Positions 13,303-48,774 are shown, numbered from the stretch's first letter. The stretch: 64,000 nucleotides of DNA from Cristatella mucedo (GCA_009760855.2 WPIO01000130.1:62001-126000); one strand, 5' to 3'. Program-made: numbers and translations. The notes: a model not told the origin generated them from the letters alone.

Positions 13303-13829
13303 TCCGATGAATACGTGCCGCCCGAATCATCCTCCCGGGGAGCTTCTGAGCGCGAGACCGGCCGCTGCAGTATGCGGTCGCCCGCACCGCGCCCCAATTC
13401 TCGGGTGTGCAGGAGCCTGCGTAGCGCATCGCACTGGTATGAAGGCCTCAGGGCCCGCTCCACGCGCTTGCGTCTCCAGGGCAGCGAATAAACTCTGCTA
13501 GCAGAGTCATAAAACAGGACAGATTGTGACCGGCCTGCGTTTTAGCATGTGTTCGCTTGGGCATTTGAGGAGCGTAATAGTGCATTTGCCGGCTGTACTG
13601 TTGGCATTCGCAACGGGATGGCAGCTAAACTTTTGAAATTTATTGACGACAACGCCAGCCTACAAGCGGGCAGTGTATTTTCTGTTACATTGCACGCAAT
13701 CTCGGTGCCCTATTCAAAAGAGACCTCTCAGCAGATGACCACATCCGCTCCGCAGTCGAGTTTACCTATTTTCAGCTCCAGACTATTTCAAAATGTTTTT
13801 TTTTTCTACGTACTCATGGGCACCACAGA

Positions 13830-14070
13830 AAAGCTGCTCCGCGCATTTGTGATACGTCGTCTCGACTTTTGTAGAACTCGATACTCACAAGTCTTTCTTC
13901 CTCTGCAGTAAGACGTCTACGGTTGATGCAAAACTCTGCAGCTAGGCTTCTTGGTCATGAGCGTCGCAATCGACACATTGTAACTTGTTATAATCGACAC
14001 TTCACACTGACTTGTACCTAGTGCCCCTTTAGCATTCGATTAACTTCAAAGTTCAGTCACTTGTAAGTCT
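13830..14070 (+). mobile_element. LINE-A fragment (RT C-terminal part), decayed
   Basis: The plus strand keeps RAFVIRRLDFCRTR, similar to the LINE-A motif AFVTYRLDFCNS. It is followed by a degraded caaaactctgcagctaggct segment (QNSAARL) also found in the 16-kb copy. Confidence 0.65.
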
Positions 14071-14284
14071 TGTGATTCTCTCGCTTCAGAATAACGTCGC
14101 AACGCCCAGAAAAGCCTCAGAAGACACCAAAATCCTTCACCAGGCTGTGACGGAAGCAACTCGACTGCTAAGAAATAATACTCACAGTTTCGGCTCGCTG
14201 TGCACAAAAGACACTAACTCAGCAATGGTGCTTGAACAGGTACGAGTTGGTGGCCTCTTTTTTCAGCTCTTTACTCTTTCAGTA

Positions 14285-14475
14285 CCACGAAGACAGGTAA
14301 TGTCATGACGACAGTCGGGAGTGAGTTCCAGGCTTCAGTAGCATATGAACTAAAGGCTAAAAATTCAAGGCTCATATCTCGATTGCATTGTACATTACAC
14401 ATGATTGCCTTTCTATTGTACCCACAGAATTTCATGTCATTAGGAATTGTCGTGCAAAGGCCCTTCCCAGCCACT
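14285..14475 (-). mobile_element. LINE-A fragment, opposite orientation
   Basis: The minus strand reads FSSYATEAWNSLPTVV, matching the LINE-A end FSSYAPKAWNSLPTCV. It faces the fragment at 13.83-14.07 kb, so at least two insertions or a rearrangement are needed. Confidence 0.7.
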
Positions 14476-15837
14476 GGTCCGCACTTTAATTATTCAGTCC
14501 ACTCGCGGCTCTAACATTTAGTTATGCAAAGCTAGATAAAAGACTGCATATTGCAGGTAGATATGTTCATAGCGCATCTACAAAGGCCCGTCTTGCGGTT
14601 TTATCAATGTGACTACGGAAAGCAGTATTTTGCAGTTCTTTGCTTTGAACATTAATCGACAGTGGCGTAGCCAGGAATATCTGCAATGGGCAGAAAAAGA
14701 CCTTTGAAAGGCTGTCATGTGAATATAATATAATGATCTCTGTGAAGATTGAAATATTGCTTTGGTTCCAAATTCTTTTGAAACATTAAATGAGCACAGC
14801 GCTTGATATTTTCTTACAAACCTGTGCGTTTAATAGGCAGATATTTCCTTAGAATTATACGCGGATAATAGGCATTGGTGCGGTTGGACAAACTACTGAG
14901 GTCACACACTGAGCGACAGCTCAAATGGGGAAAATAGTCTTCTTAAATAAGTTATAATTACTTCCTCCAAGTATTGCAAAGGGTTCAATTATAATAGAAA
15001 AGATACTACATAGCGTACTATTGTAGCAAGTATTTAGATGTATACGCAAACTTTTCTCTATCGAAACTTACACAAGGCATGAATGTAACCTTTGTATCGC
15101 GGAGGCTGCTTCCATTGACCGAAAAATCTGCATGACTTTAATCAAAGACCCCGTCTCATTGATAACTTTATCAAAATGCTCTCTTTTTTCAGTATTGTGA
15201 TTTATCACGCTCAATTGATGACGCTCAACCAAGAACTATTACTTAGAATTTGATATCGATTAAATTCCCTGTTCGTTTGCGAAGTTGATTATAAAACTGT
15301 TTCACTTCTTTCAATTTAACTGAAGCACTTTCCACAAATGAACCTATTAGCGATTTGAGACAATATCGGAGCCAAAGAGAGCCCGAAGCTAAAAGAAGCC
15401 TCGCTGTGAATCGTGCTGCAGAAGTGCGCTACGTAGTGTTGCAGGAAGAACGAACACGCTAAAAAAATGGCTACGTTGGTCCCTGCCCAGGCGGATTTCC
15501 TTTAGGTCATGCATGAACTATGTATGGATCTTGATTTTGTTTGGACAGGGCATTGTAGGGTGTGGAATATTCACGAATGCTGAATCACAACGATCTTAAC
15601 CAAGAGCAGCTTCTTCAAGTTTCGTTTAATTGGTCTGTGGTGTCTAAGTCATCTGAAATAATGCCTAGTAATTATGCCCCTTGCTCAGCTGAAAATACAG
15701 TTATATATATATACATATATTTATATTTATGTATACATGATTCATGTTTAAAACACCCTAATTTTGGCTAGGCTGGATTCAAGTTTTTCAATCACCACAG
15801 CTTACTTGCAGGCTCAAGAAAAGGTCGCATGTAAAGC
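14476..15837. other. Intergenic, no gene seen
   Basis: This is AT-richer sequence with a short (TA)n patch near 15,700-15,735. No coding or RNA feature is supported. Confidence 0.5.
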
Positions 15838-15976
15838 TACCCAAGAGAACATAATCTTGAATCAGGCGCTTCATATATGCCACGGGGCTCGAGCCCACGA
15901 CCTAGGTCATCGAATACATTCACCTTGACCTTGGTCGTTAAAGGCTAGCACCTTAATCAATGGGTCAACCAGCATG
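15838..15976 (-). mobile_element. SINE1 copy
   Basis: It is minus-oriented: tail hairpin (gagaacataatcttgaatca, slightly decayed), ggctcgagccc B box, and a head with a 30-nt longer middle (catcgaatacattcacctt) shared with the copies at 22.3 and 63.9 kb. This suggests a SINE1 subfamily. Confidence 0.85.
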
Positions 15977-16204
15977 ACCTGAAGCTAAATTGATGGCCTA
16001 GCAGCTCACTAAAGTCACCACTAACCTGTTTGCATCGCAGCAGTTTTTTTGATGCATGAACTGGGGAACTGCTTTATTGAGAATCATCTGCTTTGGGGGC
16101 GATGGCAGTTTATCCGAGTGTTTATACCGCAAACAAAACCGACAGAAACGGTCAAACAAGTAGCTGCAGATTACTTCTATTCATTTAAAAAAGCTGCTCA
16201 AAGC

Positions 16205-16925
16205 TAAAACATGAAAACCTTATTAGAACCACGGCGCTTATACTGTACAGTATTTTCCAAATCTCATGCAATTGGTCTACCGGCCTGTGCAATCAGGCGC
16301 TTACAGCTGGTGCAAAACTCTGCAGCTAGGCTTTCTGTCTTGAGCGTACCAGTTTCCAAATCACACCACTTCTCGCCAACCTGCACTGGCTACCATTCAA
16401 GCAACGAAGTGACTTCAAGGTTTTGTCACTCACTTTTAGCTCTCTTCATTCTTTGGCTGAAGCCTACCTGTCAGATTTACTCCCTCATCAGGCTAAGCAT
16501 CGTACCATCCACTTTTCGAAATCTAATTGTTTACCTATATCTCCTACAAATCTCAAATCCTTTGGAGATCGTGCCTTTAGTTCTTATGCTCTCAAAGCCT
16601 GAAACTCGCTCCCGACTTGCGTCACGGTATCCCCTTACTTGTCCACATTTGAAAAGAAACCAAAATCGCATTAATTTACCACATCATTTGGTGGGTCTTT
16701 GTTATTCGTCTTGTATGTGCTTATGCATGATGACACTGTGCATGCTTCCACTAACTATACTTGAATGCTGAGCCTATGCATGTCACCCCTGACCATGTTA
16801 TTCGTGTTGGTTATTAAGCGTTCTACCACTAACCAGTCGATTGTGCTTCCTTTGCAACAAATGTAGAGTGCCTAGAAAGAGATTGCGTTCTCTGAGGATG
16901 CTGTATTAAATGTGTTATTAATATT
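16205..16925 (+). mobile_element. LINE-A 3' fragment with 3' UTR and tail
   Basis: The plus strand begins with reverse-transcriptase C-terminal sequence (AIGLPACAIRRLQLVQNSAARL), frameshifted after that. It continues into a degraded SYALKA-NSLPTCV-type end, then a 3' UTR rich in catgctgacactgtgcatgc-like repeats, and ends with the LINE-A hairpin (16,866-16,910) and TATTA repeats. It is 5'-truncated, as is usual for LINE insertions. Confidence 0.82.
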
Positions 16926-17035
16926 ATGCGTTTTTGTAAGCTATGGTACCAAAAACATGTGACCCAGCCCGATGAACAAAGTGAATTACATTATTTTGAG
17001 ACTATCCGAATTTCATGAAATATTGCTGGTGCCGC

Positions 17036-17106
17036 CGAGCTGGTTTGGCCCTGCGGCTAAGGTGCTCGCCCCGACCAAAGCCTTCGTCGTGGTCAGGGCC
17101 GAGTTA
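17036..17106 (+). mobile_element. SINE1 head fragment
   Basis: Only the tRNA-like 5' part is present: gagctggtttggccctgcgg, then aaggtgctcgccccgaccaa. The B box and tail are absent. Confidence 0.75.
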
Positions 17107-17855
17107 CTACTGCGTATACGTATAGCTAATTAGCGTACGTCTAACTAAGAGAATCCTAAATGTAACCTGAATAAATTGTATGTCGGCCGAAGATACTTTT
17201 GGATTCGGATAATACCCAATTCAAGTTGCAGACTCTCGGATACTGATAAAAAAAAGATAACATCTTTCTATAAACTTCAAATTGGAGACCGGATACAGGA
17301 TTAAACCTTTGCGATCCTACTAGGACCATTTTTTGGCAAATTGGGGGATTTTGCATGCAGATTCAGTCGTTATAACTGGGTCATTTCCTCTTTAAGATGG
17401 AAGTTGGTTTGAAGAGCTGCTGCGGCTGGACGACGCCGAGATGCTTGCGTTCACCGCAGAATTTCTGAACAGATTAAAAAATAAGTCATAAGTTCAGGTT
17501 ATTCAAAATGCTGGAAGATGACAATGCTTCCCTTCACTGCCCTTTCTTTCACTGTCCTACCTTCCTTTCTTCCTTCCCTTTCCTTCCCTACCCATGCTGG
17601 GTCAGCAGATCGTGAATTATCAGACTTGCTGTTTATGTTTAATTTGAACAACACCGACTTGCTCTACCGCATGGTTTAAGACCGAACAATTGCTCTTCGA
17701 AAAGATTGAAAAGATCCAAAAGATTGTGGGTAAGATACAGACTCTTTTCACTATGGCTCTTGCACAACGTCAGAACGCATAAGGACACCAACGACAATTC
17801 ACACGAACCCAGCCAACGCTATGAGGAGCTGGTAAACTTGTTGCTTCTTTTTAAA
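17107..17855. other. Intergenic, nothing recognised
   Basis: A pyrimidine-rich CCTTTCCTT-like patch lies at 17,530-17,600. No other structure was noticed. Confidence 0.45.
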
Positions 17856-17859
17856 TATC

Positions 17860-18755
17860 AAGTCAGGGAATATCGCTACATGAGCCGGAATTCAGATAAC
17901 CTCCAAAGGTTTCGAGATTGGTTCGAGGTAGATGACTTGAGTCAGAAGAGCAGGCGTTACGATGCCTAGCCTGATTGGGGAGTAGCTCTATTAGGTAGGC
18001 TGGAGACAGAGAATGAAGAGACCTGAAAGTGAGTGACAAAACCTTCAAGTCACGGCCTGTAAGTAACTTGTCAGAACAGTGAATTGTATGATACCTAGCC
18101 TGATTGGGACTGGTACGATGCCTAGCCTGATTGGGATCGGTACGATGCCTAGCCTGATTGAGAATCAGTTAGACAGGGTAAGCCCGAGCGAGGTAAGAAT
18201 AAAACCATAAACAGAGTGACTAAACCTTGAAGTCGATAGGCTGCTTGATGGCGAGTAATATGCTGCTCTGTGGCAAGCCGGAGAGCGGTAGTATAATGCG
18301 TCAGTTTGTACGTTCACGACAGGCAAGCCTAGCTGCAGTTTTGCACCCACTGTAAGGCTCATTTCGCACAGGTAGGAAAGCCTGCCGGTAGCAAGTTACA
18401 TAAGTCTAGGCGGGACGTCACAAATGCATGCATTGATCACCTTGGATGTGCATACCTCGTCTAAGCAGGCCCTAATTTTTAAAATGCGACCTATCTGAAT
18501 GTGTGCCGATTTGACTGCTAAGCTGATGTGATTGTCCAGTGGAAGGTCGCTTAGGAGCAGAACATCCACATTGTGTGCAGATGCAGCCGTAGATATGCTG
18601 GCTGTGCGCCCATTTTGAGGCCTAGATTTACCGAATTTCTTATTAGTATTAAAACCAGGTTTGCCCATAACTAGCAAGTTTGCGTCACCGTCAGGAAATT
18701 TGAGGAATTTTTCTGTCTGCCATTCAAGTTCGGATGTCAGCAATACGTACTGAAA
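17860..18755 (-). mobile_element. LINE-A fragment with internal expansion
   Basis: Read leftward it gives SDLPLDNHISLAVKSAHIQI (18.55 kb), then KVLSLTFRSLHSLSPAYL and RTNLETFGG (18.0 kb). This is the same order as the copy at 48.8-49.7 kb. Frames are broken. A 27-bp unit is repeated inside it. Confidence 0.8.
18088..18168. repeat. 27-bp unit, three tandem copies
   Basis: Copies start at 18,088, 18,115 and 18,142, each containing cctagcctgattgg. Single-copy relatives (ggtacgatgcttggcctgat) lie in other LINE-A copies, so this is a local expansion inside the LINE. Confidence 0.9.
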
Positions 18756-18889
18756 ATATCAAGAACAAGGAAGATCGATATGCCTGAAGGCAGGGAAGGA
18801 AAAACGTAATGCATCAGCTGTGTGTGACATCTACATGAAAAGTGAGAGCTTACACTGAGATTAGCAATTACATTGGAATGAGCCTCATA

Positions 18890-19415
18890 TGCTCGGACAT
18901 TGTTTGATAGCTAATCCTCAGTATGCTTATGCATGTAGATACTGTGCATGCTGCCATCAACCATTTTTGCATGTTAACACTTAGCATATTACCACTTACC
19001 GTATTATGCATGCTGACACTGTAATGTAATATATCTCTGTCTGTAACTCCACAAAGCCATAGAGACTATGTGGGTGTTACGTAGGAGATTTTTGCATACC
19101 ACACTCACAGCCTAAGCGGCTTTCGGTACGCATTCGATAGTGAACATACTTCATCTCACGCAACAATGAGAAAGTGGGAAGCATAGCAGATTCAGGAGAG
19201 CAGTTGAGGTAGTGGGTAACATGGAAGTAACAGCTCAGGAACACTGAAAAAGATGAGCCATAGCGGAGAGTAGTTGTCGTTGCATAAGACACTGTACATG
19301 CTACTAGCAACCATAAGAGCATGCTTCCTTTGCAGATTCTATAAAGTGCCCTAGAAAGAGGTGAAGTTCTCCGAGGAAGCTATACAATTGTTTCTTTATT
19401 ATTACTACTACTATT
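18890..19415 (+). mobile_element. LINE-A 3' UTR and tail, split by a LINE-B insertion
   Basis: Plus-oriented LINE-A 3' UTR repeats (actgtgcatgctgccatcaa) run to 19,023. The element resumes at 19,288 and ends with the tail hairpin (ccctagaaagaggtgaagtt) and TTATTATTACTAC repeats. Confidence 0.78.
19024..19287 (-). mobile_element. LINE-B 3' end with 9-bp target duplication
   Basis: The 264-bp insertion is flanked by direct repeats gacactgta at 19,015-19,023 and 19,288-19,296. Read on the minus strand it holds a decayed C-terminal frame (LSCYFHVTHYLNC, then SAMLPTFSLLREMK), the AGCC-N5-GGCT hairpin and the terminal gttacagacagagatatatt. It is 5'-truncated. Confidence 0.88.
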
Positions 19416-19466
19416 ACTAAAAAGCTGTTCAAGTGGCTGCCTATAAGATATAAATAAATAAATAAT

Positions 19467-19632
19467 AGCTGATTTAACAGCCTCTTTTGTATAGCGGCAG
19501 AATAGCCTTTACGGCTATCAAGACGGCTTACAGCAGCAATAAGGGATCGCTCCCCGCAGGATTCGATCCCACAACCTCATGGCCGAGGTCGTGAAAAGCA
19601 ACCACCTTTCCTAGTGTGCCATCGCGGCTCAC
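19467..19632 (-). mobile_element. SINE2 copy
   Basis: This is near full length in minus orientation: agctgatttaacagcctctt, the AGCC-N5-GGCT stem sequence (agcctttacggct), an attcgatccc B box, and ctagtgtgccatcgcggctc at the tRNA-like head. Confidence 0.88.
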
Positions 19633-19639
19633 CTGATGA

Positions 19640-20482
19640 TATTATGAACAGAAAAAGCAACTGGTTTAAGCATAGTTGATCCATTTCACTCAATTGCAGT
19701 CAACCCTAACACTGTGCCAGCTCCCAAAGCATCCATACTCGGTCGCATTCTTATCAATCACATGTTCCCTGCTTGCCACCATAACTTGGTTTTTGCTAAT
19801 GCCCGAGTCAAGCGTAGCCTCTCAGAGCAAGGCGTATGTAAGGGCAGGTAGCACCAAGAACACAGTGCTTCAGTTGACTTTTTTGCATTTAAATAAGAAG
19901 TGCTTCGTACAAAAAAAATGTCGCAGCATTCAGACTCTGACGCGACCGAAAAGTCTGAGTATGACCTGCCAACTGCAAGCAGCACTGAACAACAGATATT
20001 CTGTAGAACAATAGAGGCAAGGCAGCAGCTACTAACGAGATGCCAAATCAAGCAGAGAACAAAGCGATGCAATTCATCGAGGTAGGGGCAGGAACCTGGC
20101 TAAGTATGCTATTCACTTATCGACAAGCGGCTAGGCACAGTGTCGGTTTTGGTTACAATCGAATGCAATGAACAACACTAGAAGCTCGTAAATAAATAAA
20201 GCTACTGTCCACAACGTGCTACGTGCATGTGCATGAGTGTGCTCATGCTCATCTGCTACCACGGAGCAGGCAAGGTGGCAAAGCCGAAAAGCCTGCATTC
20301 TTGGTTCGCACAATCACAAGACGGCCATTGGTGATCCAACCATTTCAGACAAGGCTGCAGTCTGCACTAATCCATGGGCATGCTCGTGTGCATGCTGGCT
20401 TAGGACCGGCAAGGCTCAGCTCAATTCAGTCTCATAAGCAGCTTTAAATGAGCAGTAGTATGCACACAGACACACACACACA

Positions 20483-20519
<37 letters not shown>

Positions 20520-20640
20520 GGACCACTGCACACCATGAGAAGGCTGAGGTGGCGGCTGAGCCTAGTTGTGCACCAAACTTCAGATGTAACGGTGACGATG
20601 GCAGATGATTCCAGGTGCGCTCGTCGGATCAAAAACTCAG
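19640..20640 (-). other. Gene B 3' flank, probable 3' UTR region
   Basis: No further coding exon is supported downstream of the stop. The nearest leftward AATAAA found lies at about 19,397-19,402 inside a LINE-A tail, so the true cleavage site is unknown. Confidence 0.4.
20459..20517. repeat. (CA)n microsatellite
   Basis: About 59 bp of CA repeats with one CG interruption lie just downstream of gene B's stop, in its likely 3' UTR or flank. Confidence 0.95.
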
Positions 20641-20647
20641 CCAAGAA

Positions 20648-44197
<23,550 letters not shown>

Positions 44198-46822
44198 CGT
44201 ATCAGCGCCGCGTCTCGTAGGTTGCACGGCAGCCGGCTCAATGTCGGCCAACGCACGCGCCCCGGCAGCGGCGCAACAAAAGATTAGGACGACCACCGGC
44301 TCCGCCCCTCGCCTATCCGGCCGGTCGCTGGGGGTGCGCCCGGCGGCCGCGGAGAGCGCACGAATAAACAGCGAGCCGTCGCTCTCGCGCGGTCCAGCTG
44401 GCCGTTCGGCATCGCCGCTGCCGCCGCCGCCGCCGCCGCTTCCGACCGCAGAGGCGGCCACCGCACGCGACGGGCGCGAGTGAGCCGGCGCCGACAGGCG
44501 AGAGCGCAGGCAAAAGCCGGCATGCCGGCCGGCGCGGCGCGTTTCGATCGCCGGGCCGCCCGCCGCGCTGCGAGTGCTGCGCGAACAACCGCGCGTGCGT
44601 GGCGGGGTTTCTCGCAGACGTGCGCTAGGTTCCGGAAACGCGAGTCGTGGCAAGCGGTCGGCTGGACGCGCGTCCTATGTGGAGAGGCTGGGGCGAGCGC
44701 GGTGTGGGTGGCGGTAGCGCCGGCCATTTCGGTAGCGGCTGTTTGGGTCTCGCCGCCGTTCCCGAAAGCGCGTTACATTCGTCGGAGCGTCGCGTTTAAA
44801 AGCGTTGGGCGTTGGCGTCGGCGCGGCCCGCAGCATCTGTCGCTGTCAAGTGGGCGATCCGCTTACGCCGGGCCTGCGACTGAGTGGGACGATCTAGCTC
44901 CCAAGCGGTACCCCTCCAGTGAGGAAGCGGTCCTACGGCCAGCGACGCTCGCGCCCGCCAACGCAATTTTTTAAGCCGCGACTCGGTTACGGTAACTCAG
45001 TTATGCGAAAATGTTTTCCGCGTGCAGCCGGTTCAGACCGCCGCCGCCGCCGCAGCGCTCCGGCGCCTCGCCGCTGGGCAGCGGTCAGGAGGCGTCGCAG
45101 GCCGGCGCGCCGCTAATTTCGACTCGGGCTCGCCTCTCCGGCTAAAAGAGCAAACAGGCGGCCGCACGGCCATCGTTTGTTGGCGATATATCGCGTTACC
45201 CGCGAGCATTGTTCGCGCATTCTCCATTCTGCAAATACGTTCGTCGACTTTGATCGATACAAACGGCGCTCGCCCGGCCGCCCGCGTTTGTTTTGGTTGG
45301 GATACCTCCACAATCGTACCATCACAATGTCCCTCTCGCGCTTTTCGCAGAGGCGCGACGAAAGACATTTTCGGCGGCGGCGGCCGCCGCCGCGCGATCG
45401 ATGTTCGCCGTGGGTGTCGCAGCACGCGGCGATGCGATCGATTCAAAGCCGCTGGCGGCGCGGGAAGCAGCGCTCGCCGCCGATCGGCGTCGCGGCGCGC
45501 GGCGGCCGTCGGAGTGGGACGGCGGCGACCCCTGCGCCGCACGCACTGCCAGAGCCCAGCGGCTTCCCAACCCACAGCTCCACAGCAAGCACGGCGCCGA
45601 GCGCGCGCGTCAGAGAAAGTGGCGGCGCTCGCGCGCACGCGTCTAGCTGACGTTTCGTTCGCGCTACTTTCGCTCGATCGGGACGCTCTGGGCTCTGGGC
45701 TTCGCTGCGGACCTTCTCGCCGTCGGACGCGCAGACGAGGATGGCTTCCGGAGAGCGTGCGGGCGACGGAGCGAGCGCGCACGCGCGCATCGCCGTCAGC
45801 GGACGGACGCATCCGAGATGCTCCCCGCTTGCGGCCGCTTCGACGCGACGAGATGGAGAGGCCGCGCATGGAGGCGGCGTCGTCGAAGCAAAGCGGCGCA
45901 CAAAGGACCGCGACGAGCGATCGAGCGTCGACTACAGGCGGGCGGGGGGCGCACATGTCGAGAACCCTCGCTCGCAGGTCATCGGGCGCGCGCACGCGGA
46001 GCGGTGTGGCTGTAGCTGGGAACGAAATGCCCACCCAGACCAAAGACCCGGACAGCCGCACTCCTGAACGTCGAGCGGCGACAGGCCAGAGACGCTCCGA
46101 GCCGCTCCGCGAACGGTGCGGGCGCTTCGCAGACGCTTGGCAGCCTCGCCTCGGCTCGGGCGCGAGTGCTCGCTAAGTGAGGCTCCGGCCGCATTGTCCG
46201 GCAGCTCTGGAAGGAAAGTTGAAACGGCGCTTGAAACATTTCGAAACGCCACCCCTTTCGTGAACGTAAAGACTTAAAAAGCTTACGCTCGCAAAGACGG
46301 TACTCCGCCGAGCACGCCGCGCGACTGTACGCATTGCCCAGCAGCCGGTTCTCGCTGAGTTTGCGCAGAGAATAACGAGCGATTGAGCGAGTTGGCAAAG
46401 GGCCGCCGCCAACATCCAGAGGCCGTCTTGGCCCTGATGCTCTTGGACGCAGGAGGATTTTGACTCCAGGGTAAGGACGGCTGGCACGACCCATTTTTTC
46501 AGTTTTCGACTCGGCGCGTAGAGCTGCTCGCTAGGCTGCGGTAATGAAGCTAGACGCAACGGCGAACGCGCGACAGCGCACATACACCTCGGCGAGCTCC
46601 GACGAATGTGCACGCGGCGGACTCTCGCTGCGCATCAGCATCCGCACGTCAGCACAAACACCTCTTGCGTCACCGTCGTAACTACCCTGGCCAATCCGCT
46701 CGCCCAGGCTCGCCCCGGCCTCCTACCTAAGGGTGGCTACGCACCGGCGCGACCAACACGGGCCTACCGCGGGCTCGCTACGCCGCGTCAAGGGTGGGTC
46801 AGCGTCCGGCGGCGCCGAGCCG

Positions 46823-47062
<240 letters not shown>

Positions 47063-47750
47063 CAGGTTCTTTCTTTTCGGCGATTCACTAGACGTTGCAG
47101 CAGGAGCAGCACAAAACTATAGCGACTCAAGTCGCTCCTGGCCCCGCCTCCCCGCACTTCCGCCGCGCAAGGCTGAGAGCCAGACGCCGCGCTGACGCCG
47201 AAGAGGCGCGCCTATGGGACTTCTCTCGGAGCCGGCCGCGGAGATTCCCCGCCACCGCTGCCGCTGTCACCACCGCTGCGACCGGCGCAGCTGCGCGCTC
47301 TGCCGCACCGCCACCGATGTCTGGGACGCGCTCGGAGAACTGCGTGCAGCCTGCGAAAAGCCGCCGGCGAAGTGGCGGCTGCGGGCGGCGGTGGGCGGCG
47401 GCCGCTCGACCGCCGCGTCGTCGCGGATTGCCGATGACTAAGCGCCAGCGCCCTATCGCCGCCACCGCCGTGCTAGCCAGCTAGCTAGCGATTACTGGCT
47501 CGGGCGCCGCGCGCGGGTGCGCACCGGCGATCCGGAAGCGCCTCTCAGGAGCGCGACCAGACTACCGGCGGCGATAAAATCCGGCGCTCGCACTGCGAGC
47601 GAGGGCTCTTCAAGGGCGCTTTTGAAGGAGCGTCTCCCGCCCGCTGGAGTGGCACCGGCTCCTACGGCTCGTAGCTCTCGAGCGGGCGCTCGAAACGGCG
47701 CGAGCACGCGACGGCACGAGCGCGGCGGCCAGCGAGCGATCGGCGGCGCT

Positions 47751-47761
47751 GTATTTATAGC
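47751..47761 (-). promoter_or_regulatory. Leftward TATA box
   Basis: The complement reads GCTATAAATAC, a close match to the TATA consensus, alone in GC-rich DNA. A start site about 25-30 bp further (around 47,725) would transcribe toward gene B. The ATG is 3.5 kb away, so a 5' UTR intron, or a different transcript, would be needed. Confidence 0.5.
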
Positions 47762-47776
47762 TCGCTAGCCAGCGGC

Positions 47777-47859
47777 TCCCAGGCGGCGGCGGCGTCGGCG
47801 GCGTCGGCGGCGTCGGCGGCGTCGGCGGCGTCGGCGGCGTCGGCGGCGTCGGCGGCGGG
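47777..47859. repeat. 9-bp GC minisatellite, about 8 copies
   Basis: The unit ggcggcgtc is repeated in perfect tandem, flanked by GGCGGC. It ends about 20 bp before the first of three hairpins and starts 16 bp upstream of the TATA box. Confidence 0.95.
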
Positions 47860-47880
47860 GGCAGGCTTGGAGTAGCGGCT

Positions 47881-47916
47881 GCGCGCTGGGCTCGCCGACT
47901 CGCGAGCCCAGCGCGC
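47881..47916. repeat. Perfect hairpin 1 (15-bp arms)
   Basis: Arms gcgcgctgggctcgc (47,881-47,895) and its exact reverse complement (47,902-47,916), with a 6-nt loop. Confidence 0.93.
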
Positions 47917-47953
47917 GCTCAGGGCCCCCTCGCTCGCTCGCACGCTCGCGAGA

Positions 47954-48013
47954 GCGAGGCGACCGCTGCGGCTGCGGTTCGCGAGGCGAACGCCGCCGCA
48001 GCGGTCGCCTCGC
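47954..48013. repeat. Perfect hairpin 2 (19-bp arms)
   Basis: Arms gcgaggcgaccgctgcggc (47,954-47,972) and exact reverse complement (47,995-48,013). The 22-nt spacer contains a smaller stem (gttcgc-gag-gcgaac). Confidence 0.93.
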
Positions 48014-48058
48014 GACGGACCTGGCGAGCGACCCGCGGCTCGCGCCACTTTCGCTACG

Positions 48059-48100
48059 CCGCGGTCTAGGGCGGCGCCTCCGGCGCGCCCTAGACCGCGG
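48059..48100. repeat. Perfect hairpin 3 (15-bp arms)
   Basis: Arms ccgcggtctagggcg (48,059-48,073) and exact reverse complement (48,086-48,100), with a 12-nt GC loop. A SINE1 begins about 20 bp further. Confidence 0.93.
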
Positions 48101-48120
48101 CAGACCGATAGGCATCGTGT

Positions 48121-48257
48121 GGCGCTGGTTTGACCCAGCGGTTAAGGCGCACGCCTCGATCGAGGTCTGGGCGAGGTCGTGGGCTCGAGCCCCGTGGCGT
48201 ATGCGAAGCGCGTGAATAGAGATTAAGCTATCTTAGGGCGCCATGCATAAATGAACC
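48121..48257 (+). mobile_element. SINE1 copy at the island edge
   Basis: gcgctggtttgacccagcgg head, gtgggctcgagcccc B box, gcgcgtgaatagagattaag tail hairpin and a final gccatgcataaatgaacc. It carries many extra CG dinucleotides compared with other copies. Confidence 0.88.
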
Positions 48258-48318
48258 GTAAGTATTTATGTACGCGCACGCGGCAGACCGACGGCAGGCC
48301 GACGCTAGAGAAGGGGAG

Positions 48319-48411
48319 GAAGAGGGGGAGGAAAAGGAGGAGGAGGAGGAGGAGGAGGAGGAGGAGGAGGAGGAGGAGGAGGAGGAGGAGGAGGAGGAGG
48401 AGGAGGAGGAA
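48319..48411. repeat. (AGG)n microsatellite
   Basis: About 90 bp of GGA/AGG trinucleotides, following the SINE1. Confidence 0.96.
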
Positions 48412-48774
48412 GGAGAGCTGGTGATGTAATGCGAAATCGTCGTCAGGCGGATTACGGAGTGCTTCGCCGCGGACAGGATATCGTCGTCGGTTGCATCGCA
48501 AGCACGCGGCGTCAGCCCGTACGCTGCGTCTCGACGCGCTAGCTCCCGTCGAGTCGTAGTGCCACACTTCTGTCCGACGCTCGTCTACAAAGTAGTCCGG
48601 CGATGGCGTTACGAGCAGTCGAGTGACCTTGACCAGCCATTCCTCCCGGGGTTCACCTGGGTAGAGGAGGCGCAGAAGTAGCTAACCTGCATAGTTTTGC
48701 CTGCAATGTACGTGAGTTATAGGAGAGTCTGAAAAATTAAGTCGCTGCCACTGCGCTTTTTAGAATATTTACAG

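Noticed and set aside
45022-46176. 384-codon plus-strand and 342-codon minus-strand overlapping open frames
   Set aside because: Both start at GTG, are Arg/Ala-rich and exist because stop codons are rare in this GC-rich DNA. No domain or splice evidence.
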